Source of the DNA: an uncultured Clostridia bacterium
GTDB taxonomy: Bacteria; Bacillota; Clostridia; TANB77; CAG-508
Assembly: GCA_947629805.1 (NCBI GenBank)
Contig: CANRFE010000064.1
Coordinates: 1 to 7,149 of the forward strand
Direction of reading: 5' to 3'
Length of the DNA stretch: 7,149 bases
The notes below the pieces were generated by a model. That model was given only the letters and a program-made list of their open reading frames with translations. It was not told the origin of the DNA and made no database searches. This document shows positions 1 through 6,107 of this stretch, piece after piece (position 1 is the stretch's first letter; the number at the start of each line of letters is the position of its first letter). Made by a program: the position numbers and the translations under genes.

Positions 1-39
1 TTTATTAAGACATTATCACAAATGAATTATAAAGCGTAA
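1..39 (+). CDS. 3' end of an upstream gene, possibly rho (partial)
   Basis: Frame 1 is open from the first base and ends with TAA at 37-39, giving the 12-residue tail FIKTLSQMNYKA. The other two forward frames stop within 24 bases. A tail of the type 'EFIKTL' followed by a few polar residues resembles the C-terminus of transcription termination factor Rho, and rho lies just upstream of rpmE in many Firmicutes. That identity is an inference from 12 residues and gene order. The open frame could also be chance. No terminator hairpin is visible between this stop and the next promoter. Confidence 0.35.
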   Translation, partial: FIKTLSQMNYKA

Positions 40-59
40 AGATAGGAAAGCAAAAGAAG

Positions 60-87
60 TTGACAATTTTGAAAAATATAGTATAAT
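60..87 (+). promoter_or_regulatory. Sigma-A-type promoter for the 55-residue membrane miniprotein
   Basis: TTGACA at 60-65 and TATAAT at 82-87 are both perfect consensus hexamers, separated by 16 bases. Transcription should begin near 94, about 27 bases before the ATG at 121. This is the best-matching promoter in the window and suggests strong, constitutive-type transcription of a very small gene. Confidence 0.85.
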
Positions 88-120
88 AAAAGGTATAAAA
101 CAAATTAGGGAGAAAAGAAA

Positions 121-288
121 ATGATTGCAAAAATTTGGAAAAAATTATTATTTTTTATTTTGCTTATCGCGTGTTTATTTAATATTGTAATAAAAATGGT
201 AAATAAAAGTTCTTTAAAACAAGAATTACAATCTTCTGCACAATATATTCAACAACAGGAAACAAAAAGCGAAATAAAAAATGAGTGA
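121..288 (+). CDS. Small single-pass membrane protein, 55 residues, unknown function
   Basis: The ATG is preceded by AGGGAGA at 107-113, 7 bases away, and by a consensus promoter, so the gene is likely expressed. The product has a short basic N-terminus (K4, K7, K8) and one hydrophobic stretch at about residues 9-26. A polar tail rich in Gln, Lys, Glu and Ser (about 30-55) looks helical or weakly coiled-coil. Residues 15-18 (L-I-A-C) fit a lipobox, so a lipoprotein is conceivable. However, the residues after the Cys remain hydrophobic (LFNIVI), which fits a transmembrane anchor better. The layout of a short cytoplasmic end, one helix and a polar extracellular tail recalls FtsL/DivIC-like division proteins, but it is far too short and I see no specific motif. 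I do not recognise the family. It lies between a probable rho end and rpmE. Confidence 0.6.
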   Translation: MIAKIWKKLLFFILLIACLFNIVIKMVNKSSLKQELQSSAQYIQQQETKSEIKNE

Positions 289-316
289 AATAATCAAATA
301 AAATATAGTTTAGGTC

Positions 317-345
317 TTGAAAAAAAGAAAGAAACATGTTACAAT
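317..345 (+). promoter_or_regulatory. Extended -10 promoter for rpmE
   Basis: TTGAAA at 317-322 and TACAAT at 340-345 are separated by 17 bases. TG at 337-338 is one base upstream of the -10, forming an extended -10 element. Predicted initiation is near 352, leaving a leader of about 78 nt before the rpmE start. The 9-mer GTGTTGAAA occurs twice just downstream (354-362 and 375-383). Confidence 0.7.
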
Positions 346-429
346 ATAAAACAGTGTTGAAATTAGAAAATAGTGTGTTGAAAAAACAGCAAATATAACG
401 TAACGAAGAGAGGAAGAGGTGAATACAGA

Positions 430-630
430 ATGAAAGAAGCAATCCATCCACAATATACAGAAGCAACTATTACATGTGCTTGTGGAAATGTAATGAAAAC
501 AAATTCAACAAAGGCAGATATGAAAGTTGATGTTTGTTCAAAATGTCATCCATATTGGACAGGTAACTTAAAAAGAGAAACAACTGGTGGTAGAGCAGAT
601 AAATTTAAGAAAAAATATGGAATTCAATAG
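430..630 (+). CDS. rpmE: 50S ribosomal protein L31, zinc-binding (C+) form
   Basis: L31 is a small protein of the large ribosomal subunit, located at the central protuberance and bridging to the small subunit. The 66-residue product begins MKEAIHPQY, the family's standard start, and is full length. It carries the four zinc-ligand cysteines of the C+ type: C16 and C18 (CACG), and C36 and C39 (CSKC). The conserved HPYWTG block follows at residues 40-45, and the C-terminus is basic. GAGGTGA at 416-422, 7 bases before the ATG, is a long match to the anti-Shine-Dalgarno sequence. The gene has its own promoter and a strong terminator, so it appears monocistronic. The C+ form is typically the zinc-replete version; cells may carry a C- paralogue elsewhere, which cannot be judged here. 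Confidence 0.97.
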   Translation: MKEAIHPQYTEATITCACGNVMKTNSTKADMKVDVCSKCHPYWTGNLKRETTGGRADKFKKKYGIQ

Positions 631-645
631 AAAAAAAGAAAAATT

Positions 646-673
646 AGAATGGAAAAAATGCCATTCTTTTTTT
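646..673 (+). terminator. Rho-independent terminator after rpmE
   Basis: AGAATGG (646-652) pairs perfectly with CCATTCT (661-667) around an 8-base loop, followed by a T-tract to 673. It lies 15 bases after the rpmE stop. Confidence 0.9.
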
Positions 674-779
674 ATGCTCCATTAGGGACGTTTTCCAAAG
701 GGACATCTGGACAAAGAAGAAAAATTGTGTTAAGATAAAAAAAACATGTAAATAGATTATTTTCCAATTAGAGCATAAA
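671..779. repeat. Spacer bounded by 9-bp inverted repeats, possible small dispersed element
   Basis: TTTATGCTC at 671-679 is the exact reverse complement of GAGCATAAA at 771-779. The match continues imperfectly inward (CATTAGGGA against TTCCAATTA). The interior holds a less AT-rich GGGACG-TTTTCC-AAAGGGAC stretch (about 685-704) and an A-rich stretch. No ORF is present. The ends and size suggest a MITE-like or REP-like unit. I see no clear target duplication, and nothing within the window repeats it, so this remains tentative. The left end overlaps the T-tract of the rpmE terminator and the right end abuts the next gene's ribosome binding site. Confidence 0.35.
730..758 (+). promoter_or_regulatory. 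Weak candidate promoter for the 122-residue protein
   Basis: TTAAGA at 730-735 and TAGATT at 753-758 are separated by 17 bases. Each matches consensus at 4 of 6 positions. Some promoter is expected here because the rpmE terminator lies upstream, but this match is weak and lies inside the inverted-repeat-bounded segment. Confidence 0.3.
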
Positions 780-792
780 GGAGAAAAATACT

Positions 793-1161
793 ATGATGGA
801 ATTGCGGAAAGTAAAAAAGGCAGTTGAAAAATATGAGACCTTATTAGTAAAAGACCAAGAAAATGCAAAAAGGTACAAAAACGAATATGCAAAAGATATA
901 GAAATATTGCTTGCCGTTGTGGAAACCTATTTAAATGATGCAGCCAAAGAATTGCAAATATGGTGTAATACAATGGCAAACGTTTTTCAGGAGCCTACTA
1001 ACAATTTTTGGCAAAGAACCAAAAGAGCAATCGATATGGCAGTAGTAAACCATTATTTTAATGGGCTAAGTAAGAGAATGTTCCAAGCAGGCAATTTACA
1101 AACAAGGCTAAAGAAAATACAACAGCGATTTGTGCAATATCAATACTTTTGTCTACATTAA
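793..1161 (+). CDS. Hypothetical helical protein, 122 residues
   Basis: I do not recognise this protein. The start is the first of two adjacent ATG codons; AAAGGAG at 777-783 is 9 bases upstream, a better distance than for the second ATG. The first 50 residues are rich in Lys, Glu and Tyr and look like a charged, possibly coiled-coil helix. The middle (about 50-98) is more amphipathic with two Trp (W57, W73), and the end is basic and Gln-rich (about 100-117). There are two cysteines, C58 and C120, not arranged as a metal site. No signal peptide, transmembrane helix or DNA-binding motif is apparent. A strong terminator follows directly. Base composition is like its neighbours. It is probably cytosolic and monocistronic. 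Confidence 0.65.
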   Translation: MMELRKVKKAVEKYETLLVKDQENAKRYKNEYAKDIEILLAVVETYLNDAAKELQIWCNTMANVFQEPTNNFWQRTKRAIDMAVVNHYFNGLSKRMFQAGNLQTRLKKIQQRFVQYQYFCLH

Positions 1162-1166
1162 AACTG

Positions 1167-1204
1167 CAAGAAAAAGCCGACTAAATTGTTGGCTTTTTTT
1201 CTTG
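1167..1204 (+). terminator. Terminator after the 122-residue protein
   Basis: AAAAAGCCGAC (1171-1181) pairs with GTTGGCTTTTT (1188-1198) around a 6-base loop, with one G-U pair and a T-tract to 1200. CAAG (1167-1170) can further pair with CTTG (1201-1204). The A-rich left arm would also allow termination of transcripts arriving from the right. Confidence 0.88.
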
Positions 1205-1230
1205 AAAAAATAGGAAAAATGTAATAAAAT
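1202..1230 (+). promoter_or_regulatory. Sigma-A-type promoter for the miaB-mutS operon
   Basis: TTGAAA at 1202-1207 and TAAAAT at 1225-1230 are separated by 17 bases. Initiation near 1237 gives a very short leader before the GTG at 1260. The -35 overlaps the outer arm of the preceding terminator. Confidence 0.7.
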
Positions 1231-1259
1231 AAAGCAAAATAAAAAAAGGAGAAAGAAAC

Positions 1260-2669
1260 GTGCAAAAAACAGATATTCAAGAAGAAATCAATTATATTGA
1301 AAAAGTAAAACAAATAAATGAAAAGAAAAAATTAAAATATTATATTTTAACAATGGGTTGTCAGCTTAACGAAAATGATTCGGAAAAATTAGCAGGAATG
1401 TTAGAAAAAATGAACTATGAAAAAACAAAGGAAATGAAAGAAGCAGATCTAGTTTTATTTAACACTTGTTGTGTAAGAGAAAATGCAGAAGAAAAACTAT
1501 TTGGAAAAGTAGGAGAAGTAAAGAAACAAAAAGAAGAAAAAGAAACCATTCTTGCTATTGGTGGTTGCATGATGCAAGAAGAGCATATTATAAAAAAATT
1601 AAAACAGAGTTATCCTTATGTGGATATTATTTTTGGAACCCATACTCTTCATAAATTACCACACGATTTATATGAGGCTCTTAAGGAAAACAAAAAAATT
1701 AGAGATGTGCTAGATATAGAAGGACAAATAATAGAAGGGCTTCCTATTGCAAGAGAAGATAAAATAAAGGCTTCTGTTACGATTATGAATGGTTGTAATA
1801 ATTTTTGTAGTTACTGTATTGTACCCTATGTTCGAGGAAGAGAAAGAAGTAGAAGTCCCAAAGATATTTTAGAGGAAATAAAAGATTTAGCCAAACAAGG
1901 CTATAAAGAGGTTACTTTGTTAGGGCAAAATGTCAATTCTTATTTAAGAGTAGAAAGAGAAAAACACATTCCTTTTGAAGAATACGAAGGAGTTAATTCT
2001 TTTGCTACTTTACTTAGGGCTGTAAATAAAATAGATGGCATGGAAAGAATTCGTTTTGTATCTCCACACCCAAAAGATTTTACAGAGGATGTTATAGAAG
2101 CCATTAAAGATTGTGAAAAAGTATGTAAATTAATTCATTTACCTTTGCAAGCAGGAAGCACAAAAGTCTTAAAAGAAATGAATCGAAAATATACAAAAGA
2201 ACAATATTTAAGCTTAGTAGAAAAAATAAAAAATAAAATACCCAATGTCGTATTTACTACTGATATTATTGTAGGTTTCCCAGGAGAAACCGAGGAAGAA
2301 TTTGAAGACACTTTAGATGTAGTAAGAAAAGTAAAATTTGAACAAGTCTTCATGTTTATTTATTCAAGGAGAGTGGGAACACCAGCAGATAGAATGGAAA
2401 ATCAAATACCAGAGGAAATAAAACATAAACGTTTTGACAGATTAAAAGAATTAGTAGAAAGCCAAATGCAAGAAAATAACCAAAAATATATAGGAACCAT
2501 CCAAAAAGTAATAGTGGAAGGAATTAGTAAAAACAATCCAAATATGTTAACGGGAAGAACAGATTCTAATAAAGTTGTGGTGTTGGAAGGAGAAAAAGAC
2601 CTAATTGGAACGATGCAAGAGATAAAAATCGTATCGGAACATATGTGGTATTTAAAAGGAGAGAAATAA
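1260..2669 (+). CDS. miaB: tRNA-2-methylthio-N6-dimethylallyladenosine synthase MiaB
   Basis: MiaB is a radical-SAM methylthiotransferase that converts i6A37 to ms2i6A37 in tRNAs reading UNN codons, which supports decoding fidelity. The 469-residue protein shows the full architecture. The N-terminal UPF0004 domain has its three auxiliary-cluster cysteines at C34 (MGCQLNENDSE), one of C70/C71 (NTCCVRENAE) and C103 (GGCMMQ). The radical-SAM domain has CxxxCxxC at C179, C183 and C186, followed by IVPYVRGRERSR. A C-terminal TRAM-like tRNA-binding region starts at about residue 405. The start is GTG, chosen because AAGGAG at 1246-1251 lies 8 bases upstream and a promoter precedes it. There is an N-terminal extension of about 24 residues before the conserved core, as in many clostridial MiaB proteins. 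The stop is one base before mutS, and the mutS ribosome binding site lies inside this gene, so the two are co-transcribed and probably translationally coupled. Confidence 0.96.
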   Translation: MQKTDIQEEINYIEKVKQINEKKKLKYYILTMGCQLNENDSEKLAGMLEKMNYEKTKEMKEADLVLFNTCCVRENAEEKLFGKVGEVKKQKEEKETILAIGGCMMQEEHIIKKLKQSYPYVDIIFGTHTLHKLPHDLYEALKENKKIRDVLDIEGQIIEGLPIAREDKIKASVTIMNGCNNFCSYCIVPYVRGRERSRSPKDILEEIKDLAKQGYKEVTLLGQNVNSYLRVEREKHIPFEEYEGVNSFATLLRAVNKIDGMERIRFVSPHPKDFTEDVIEAIKDCEKVCKLIHLPLQAGSTKVLKEMNRKYTKEQYLSLVEKIKNKIPNVVFTTDIIVGFPGETEEEFEDTLDVVRKVKFEQVFMFIYSRRVGTPADRMENQIPEEIKHKRFDRLKELVESQMQENNQKYIGTIQKVIVEGISKNNPNMLTGRTDSNKVVVLEGEKDLIGTMQEIKIVSEHMWYLKGEK

Positions 2670-2670
2670 T

Positions 2671-5293
2671 ATGGCAGAAAAAGCAGAATTTTCACCAATG
2701 ATGCAAGAATATTTAAAAACGAAGGAAGAATACAAAGATTGTATTTTATTCTACCGTTTAGGGGATTTCTATGAAATGTTTTTTGACGATGCAATTACAG
2801 GATCAAAAGAACTAGAGTTAACCTTAACAGGAAAACTATGTGGGCAAGAAGAAAGAGCTCCTATGTGCCGGAGTTCCATTTCATGCCGCAGATACCTATA
2901 TTGCAAGGTTAATCGAAAAAGGGTATAAAGTAGCCATTTGTGAGCAATTAGAAGATCCAAAGCAAGCAACAGGAATTGTAAAAAGAGGTGTTATTCGTGT
3001 AGTAACACCAGGAACGGTTATTGAAAGTAATTTGCTAGATGAAAAGAAAAACAATTATATTTTATCTATTTATAAAACAGGAACTTACTTTGGGCTTAGT
3101 GCAAGTGATATTTCTACAGGAGATTTTCGAACCACACAGATTACACAAACCAATAACTTCCCTAAACTATTAGATGAAATTTCAAGATACAATCCTGCTG
3201 AAATTATAGTAAACCCTTTTATGTATGAAAGTACAGAAGAAATTGCACAAATAAAAGAACGCTTTGAGGTATATATTTCAAGAGTAAAAGAAGAAGCTTT
3301 TCAAAAAGAAAATAGCAAGTTAATAGAAAAATATCATTTTGTGAATCCACAAGAAGAAACCATAGAAAATGTAGAAGATTATAGTGTTGCTTTGCATTCT
3401 ATACATGGCTTATTAGATTATTTAGAAGAAACACAAAAAACTAGTTTAGACCATATTAACAAAATGATTCTTTATAACACAACAAAATATATGGCACTAG
3501 ATATTACCGCAAGAAGAAACTTAGAAATTACGGAAAAAATGCGTGATAAATCTAAAAAAGGAACGCTTTTATGGGTATTAGAAAAAACTTCTACCTCTAT
3601 GGGTTCTCGTATGTTAAGAAGATGGTTAAATGACCCTTTAATTGCTGTATTAGAAATTAAAAAGAGGCTAGAAGCAGTAAGAGAATTAAAAGAAAATGTA
3701 ATGTTAAGAGGAGATGTAACAGATAGCTTAAAAAGAGTTTACGACATGGAGCGTTTAGCAGGAAAAATTGCTTATGGAAATGCTACAGGGCGTGATATGA
3801 TTTCCTTAAAAAATTCTACAAAGCAATTACCAGAAGTAAAAAAAGTATTAGAACATTGTACTTCTTCTTATTTACAAGAGTTATACCAAGATTTAGATGA
3901 ATTAAAAGACGTGTATGAACTTATTGAAGAAGCCATTGTAGACGAACCACCTATGAGCATTAAAGAGGGTGGGTTAATTAAAATTGGCTACAACGAAGAA
4001 ATAGACCATTTGAAACAAGCTACTACCCAAGGAAAGACTTGGATTCTTGAACTAGAAGCAAGAGAAAGAGAAGCTACAGGAATAAAAGGCTTAAAAATAG
4101 GCTTTAATCGTGTATTTGGCTATTATTTAGAAGTAACCAAGTCCAATGTGAACATGGTGCCAGATAGGTATATTCGAAAACAAACTTTAGCCAATGGAGA
4201 ACGTTATATTACAGAAGAACTAAAAAACTTAGAAAATCAAATTCTAGGAGCAGAAGAAAAAGTTATTAACTTAGAATATAATGCATTTGTAGAAATAAGA
4301 GAAGACATTGAAGGAAAAATAAAAAGAATTCAAAAGTCAGCAGAAGTAATTGCAACTTTGGATGTTTTAACTTCTTTTGCAACAGTGGCAGAAGATATGA
4401 ACTATGTAGAGCCAATTGTAGATAATAGTGGTATTATTGATATTAAAGATGGACGTCATCCAGTAATAGAAAAAATGTTACCAGCGGGAAGTTTTGTACA
4501 AAACGATACTTACTTAGATAAACAAAACGATAGACTTGCCATTATTACAGGACCAAACATGGCAGGAAAATCAACTTATATGAGGCAAGTTGCACTAATT
4601 ACGCTAATGGCACAAGTGGGTTCCTTTGTTCCAGCAAGTTATGCAAGAATAGGAGTAGTAGACAAAATCTTCACTAGAGTAGGGGCTTCGGACGATTTAA
4701 GTATGGGACAAAGTACCTTTATGGTAGAAATGATGGAAGTAGCCACCATTCTAAAAAATGCAACGGCAAATAGCCTAGTAATTTTAGATGAAATAGGAAG
4801 AGGAACCTCTACTTATGATGGTTTATCCATTGCATGGGCAGTAGCAGAATATATAGCAAACAAAGAAACAAGTGGGGCTAAAACCCTATTTGCTACCCAC
4901 TACCATGAATTAACAGACTTAGAAAATCACTTAGAAGGAATTAAAAATTATTCTATTGCCGTAAAAGAAAAAGGAGAAGATATTATCTTTTTGCGTAAAA
5001 TAGTAAATGGTGGAACAGACGAAAGTTATGGCGTGCATGTAGCACGTTTAGCAGGAGTGCCAAAAGAAGTAACTAAAAGAGCAAATGAAATCTTACGTTC
5101 CCTAGAAAGAAAAAATATATTAAATGGCAAACAACTAGAAAAGAAAAATAAAAATACCGTAGAAGGACAACTAGATATGGGCAATTATAAATTAGCAGAA
5201 ATAGCGCAAGAACTTGATAAAATTGACTTAAACGGACTAACCCCAATAGACGCCTTAACAACCCTTGCTCGCATCAAAGAAAAAATGTCGTAA
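2671..5293 (+). pseudogene. mutS: DNA mismatch repair ATPase MutS, frameshifted after codon 66
   Basis: MutS binds mismatches and small loops in DNA as a dimer and uses ATP to signal repair. The ATG at 2671 has AAAGGAG at 2655-2661. Frame 1 encodes the expected N-terminus, including the mismatch-wedge motif F33-Y34-E35 (GDFYEMF), up to APMC at codon 66 (2866-2868). There the sequence has one extra C, and frame 1 stops at 2926-2928. From 2870 the next frame continues without loss: GVPFHAADTYIA and onward to TAA at 5291-5293. Dropping one C gives an 873-residue protein of normal MutS length. In that joined protein Walker A is GPNMAGKST (627-635), the SDDLSMGQSTF block follows, Walker B is ILDE (D706, E707), then FATHYHEL. 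The C-terminal dimerisation helices appear complete. Without the shift the product would be a useless 85-residue fragment; a restart at 2840 would lack the mismatch wedge. No other lesion is visible, so the event is recent, an assembly or sequencing error, or (less likely) recoding. Confidence 0.93.
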
Positions 5294-5294
5294 G

Positions 5295-5327
5295 ACCTGT
5301 TTTTGGGGACGGAGGAAAAAAACAGGT
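5295..5327. repeat. Perfect 10-bp inverted repeat with GGGGACGGAGG loop, abutting the mutS stop
   Basis: ACCTGTTTTT (5295-5304) is the exact reverse complement of AAAAACAGGT (5318-5327), with the 13-base loop GGGGACGGAGGAA between them. It begins two bases after the mutS stop. No T-tract follows, so it is not itself a standard terminator. The G-rich loop is strikingly unlike the AT-rich surroundings. It may be a dispersed palindromic repeat, a 3'-end stabilising hairpin or a structured RNA. No second copy is present in the window. Confidence 0.65.
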
Positions 5328-5357
5328 AAAAAGTAATATGCGAAAAAGAATGAATAG

Positions 5358-5389
5358 AAAGAATTAGTTTTCAAAAGCTAATTCTTTTT
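5358..5389. terminator. Terminator closing the miaB-mutS operon, possibly bidirectional
   Basis: AAAGAATTAG (5358-5367) pairs perfectly with CTAATTCTTT (5378-5387) around a 10-base loop, with a T-tract at 5385-5389. The mirror-image A-rich left arm would also work on the opposite strand, though no opposing gene is present. It separates mutS from the toxin gene. Confidence 0.85.
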
Positions 5390-5451
5390 CAGTTGTTTAA
5401 GTAATTTAGAAAAAAAGTAAAAGGAAATTATAAGAATTTACATAAAATTCA

Positions 5452-5480
5452 TTGACTTTTACCAAAAATAAGAATAAAAT
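5452..5480 (+). promoter_or_regulatory. Sigma-A-type promoter for the ToxN-like toxin gene
   Basis: TTGACT at 5452-5457 and TAAAAT at 5475-5480 are separated by 17 bases, preceded by an A/T-rich UP-like stretch. Initiation near 5487 leaves about 30 bases to the ATG at 5518. That leader is too short to hold tandem antitoxin repeats, unlike a canonical type III toxin-antitoxin operon. Confidence 0.75.
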
Positions 5481-5506
5481 AAAAAAACTTTTATTTTTAA
5501 TAGAAA

Positions 5507-5512
5507 AAGGAG
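5507..5512 (+). promoter_or_regulatory. Ribosome binding site that fixes the toxin start
   Basis: AAGGAG lies 5 bases before the ATG at 5518. The reading frame is open further upstream to a TTG at 5452, but that TTG is part of the -35 hexamer and has no ribosome binding site, so 5518 is the supported start. Confidence 0.85.
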
Positions 5513-5517
5513 AATGC

Positions 5518-6045
5518 ATGGATCTTTATAAAGTGGATAAAGAATATTGTAATTATTTACACTATTACGAACCCAAAATACCATATATTGAAAAGGAAAA
5601 GAAAAATAGACCCTTTATTGGCGTAGTATTAAACGTGAACGGAAAGAGTTTTTTTGCCCCTTTGACTTCTCCAAAAAGAAAACACCTTTATATGAAAGAT
5701 ATGCAGGATTTTCTAAAAATAGATGGTGGAAAATGGGGAGGAATTAACTTGAATAATATGCTTCCGATTCCTAAGAGTTATATAGAAAGAATTGACTTGG
5801 CCAATTTAAAAAACACTAAATATCAAGATATATTAGAAAAACAAATGAGATGGATTAGCCAAAATGAACTTAGAATTCATAACCGAGCAAGAAATTTGTA
5901 TTATCTTATTTTACATGGGCATACTACCCCAGCTTTATTAAGTCGCTGTTGTAATTTTTTGCTGTTAGAGAAACAATGTGAAACCTTTATGAAAGAACAT
6001 GAAGTAAGAGAAGAAGAAATATTATACTGTTATTTTTCTGCTTAA
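5518..6045 (+). CDS. ToxN/AbiQ-family endoribonuclease (type III toxin-antitoxin toxin)
   Basis: Proteins of this family are sequence-preferring endoribonucleases, normally inhibited by a repeated antitoxin RNA (ToxI/AntiQ) that they also process. Several abort phage infection. The 175-residue product has the family length and landmarks. These are an N-terminal YKVDKEYCNYL segment (residues 4-14), IPY at 21-23, RPFIGVVL at 31-38 and FFAPLTSPKRKH at 45-56. The last includes the T50-S51-P52-K53 motif corresponding to the catalytic Ser/Lys region of ToxN. INLNNMLPIP (76-85) and a helical C-terminal half with YQDILEKQMRWI (102-113) follow. It has its own promoter and ribosome binding site. In known systems the antitoxin repeats and a terminator lie between promoter and toxin; I see no such repeats in 5294-5517 or after the gene. 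It is therefore an orphan, uses a trans antitoxin, or uses an atypical RNA. All core motifs look intact, so it is not evidently decayed. Confidence 0.88.
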   Translation: MDLYKVDKEYCNYLHYYEPKIPYIEKEKKNRPFIGVVLNVNGKSFFAPLTSPKRKHLYMKDMQDFLKIDGGKWGGINLNNMLPIPKSYIERIDLANLKNTKYQDILEKQMRWISQNELRIHNRARNLYYLILHGHTTPALLSRCCNFLLLEKQCETFMKEHEVREEEILYCYFSA

Positions 6046-6049
6046 ACTA

Positions 6050-6078
6050 TTTATTTTTTTGTGTAAATTGTATATAAT
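6050..6078 (+). promoter_or_regulatory. Probable promoter for ligA
   Basis: TATAAT at 6073-6078 is a perfect -10, with a TG two bases upstream of it at 6069-6070. The -35 at the 17-base position is the weak TTTATT (6050-6055). I see no clear terminator between the toxin stop and this site, so read-through from the toxin promoter into ligA is possible. Confidence 0.55.
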
Positions 6079-6107
6079 AACAACAAACAAAAAGCTTAGG
6101 AGGAAAA

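Noticed and set aside
286..360. TGA read-through extending the 55-residue protein by about 23 residues
   Set aside because: The frame does stay open to 360, but there is no selenocysteine or recoding signal, and the extension would run over the rpmE promoter. A normal stop is the simplest reading.
179..466. 95-codon minus-strand ORF over the miniprotein and the rpmE leader
   Set aside because: The composition is Phe/Leu/Tyr-rich low-complexity. It overlaps two plus-strand genes and the rpmE promoter and has no supporting signals of its own.
2769..2969. Minus-strand ORF across the mutS frameshift
   Set aside because: It is an antisense shadow; the plus strand shows continuous MutS homology on both sides of the shift.
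2840..5293. Separate 817-residue MutS gene starting at ATG 2840
   Set aside because: The first ten residues in that frame are out-of-frame noise before GVPFHAA. There is no ribosome binding site, and the missing N-terminus is encoded just upstream in another frame.
5452..5517. N-terminal extension of the toxin from TTG at 5452 (197-residue version)
   Set aside because: The TTG is the start of the -35 hexamer, has no ribosome binding site, and the extra residues are low-complexity Lys-rich. ATG 5518 has AAGGAG and begins the family-like N-terminus.
5294..5517. Tandem ToxI-like repeats upstream of the toxin
   Set aside because: I looked for direct repeats of about 20-50 bases and found only short A-rich similarities, which are expected by chance in such AT-rich DNA.
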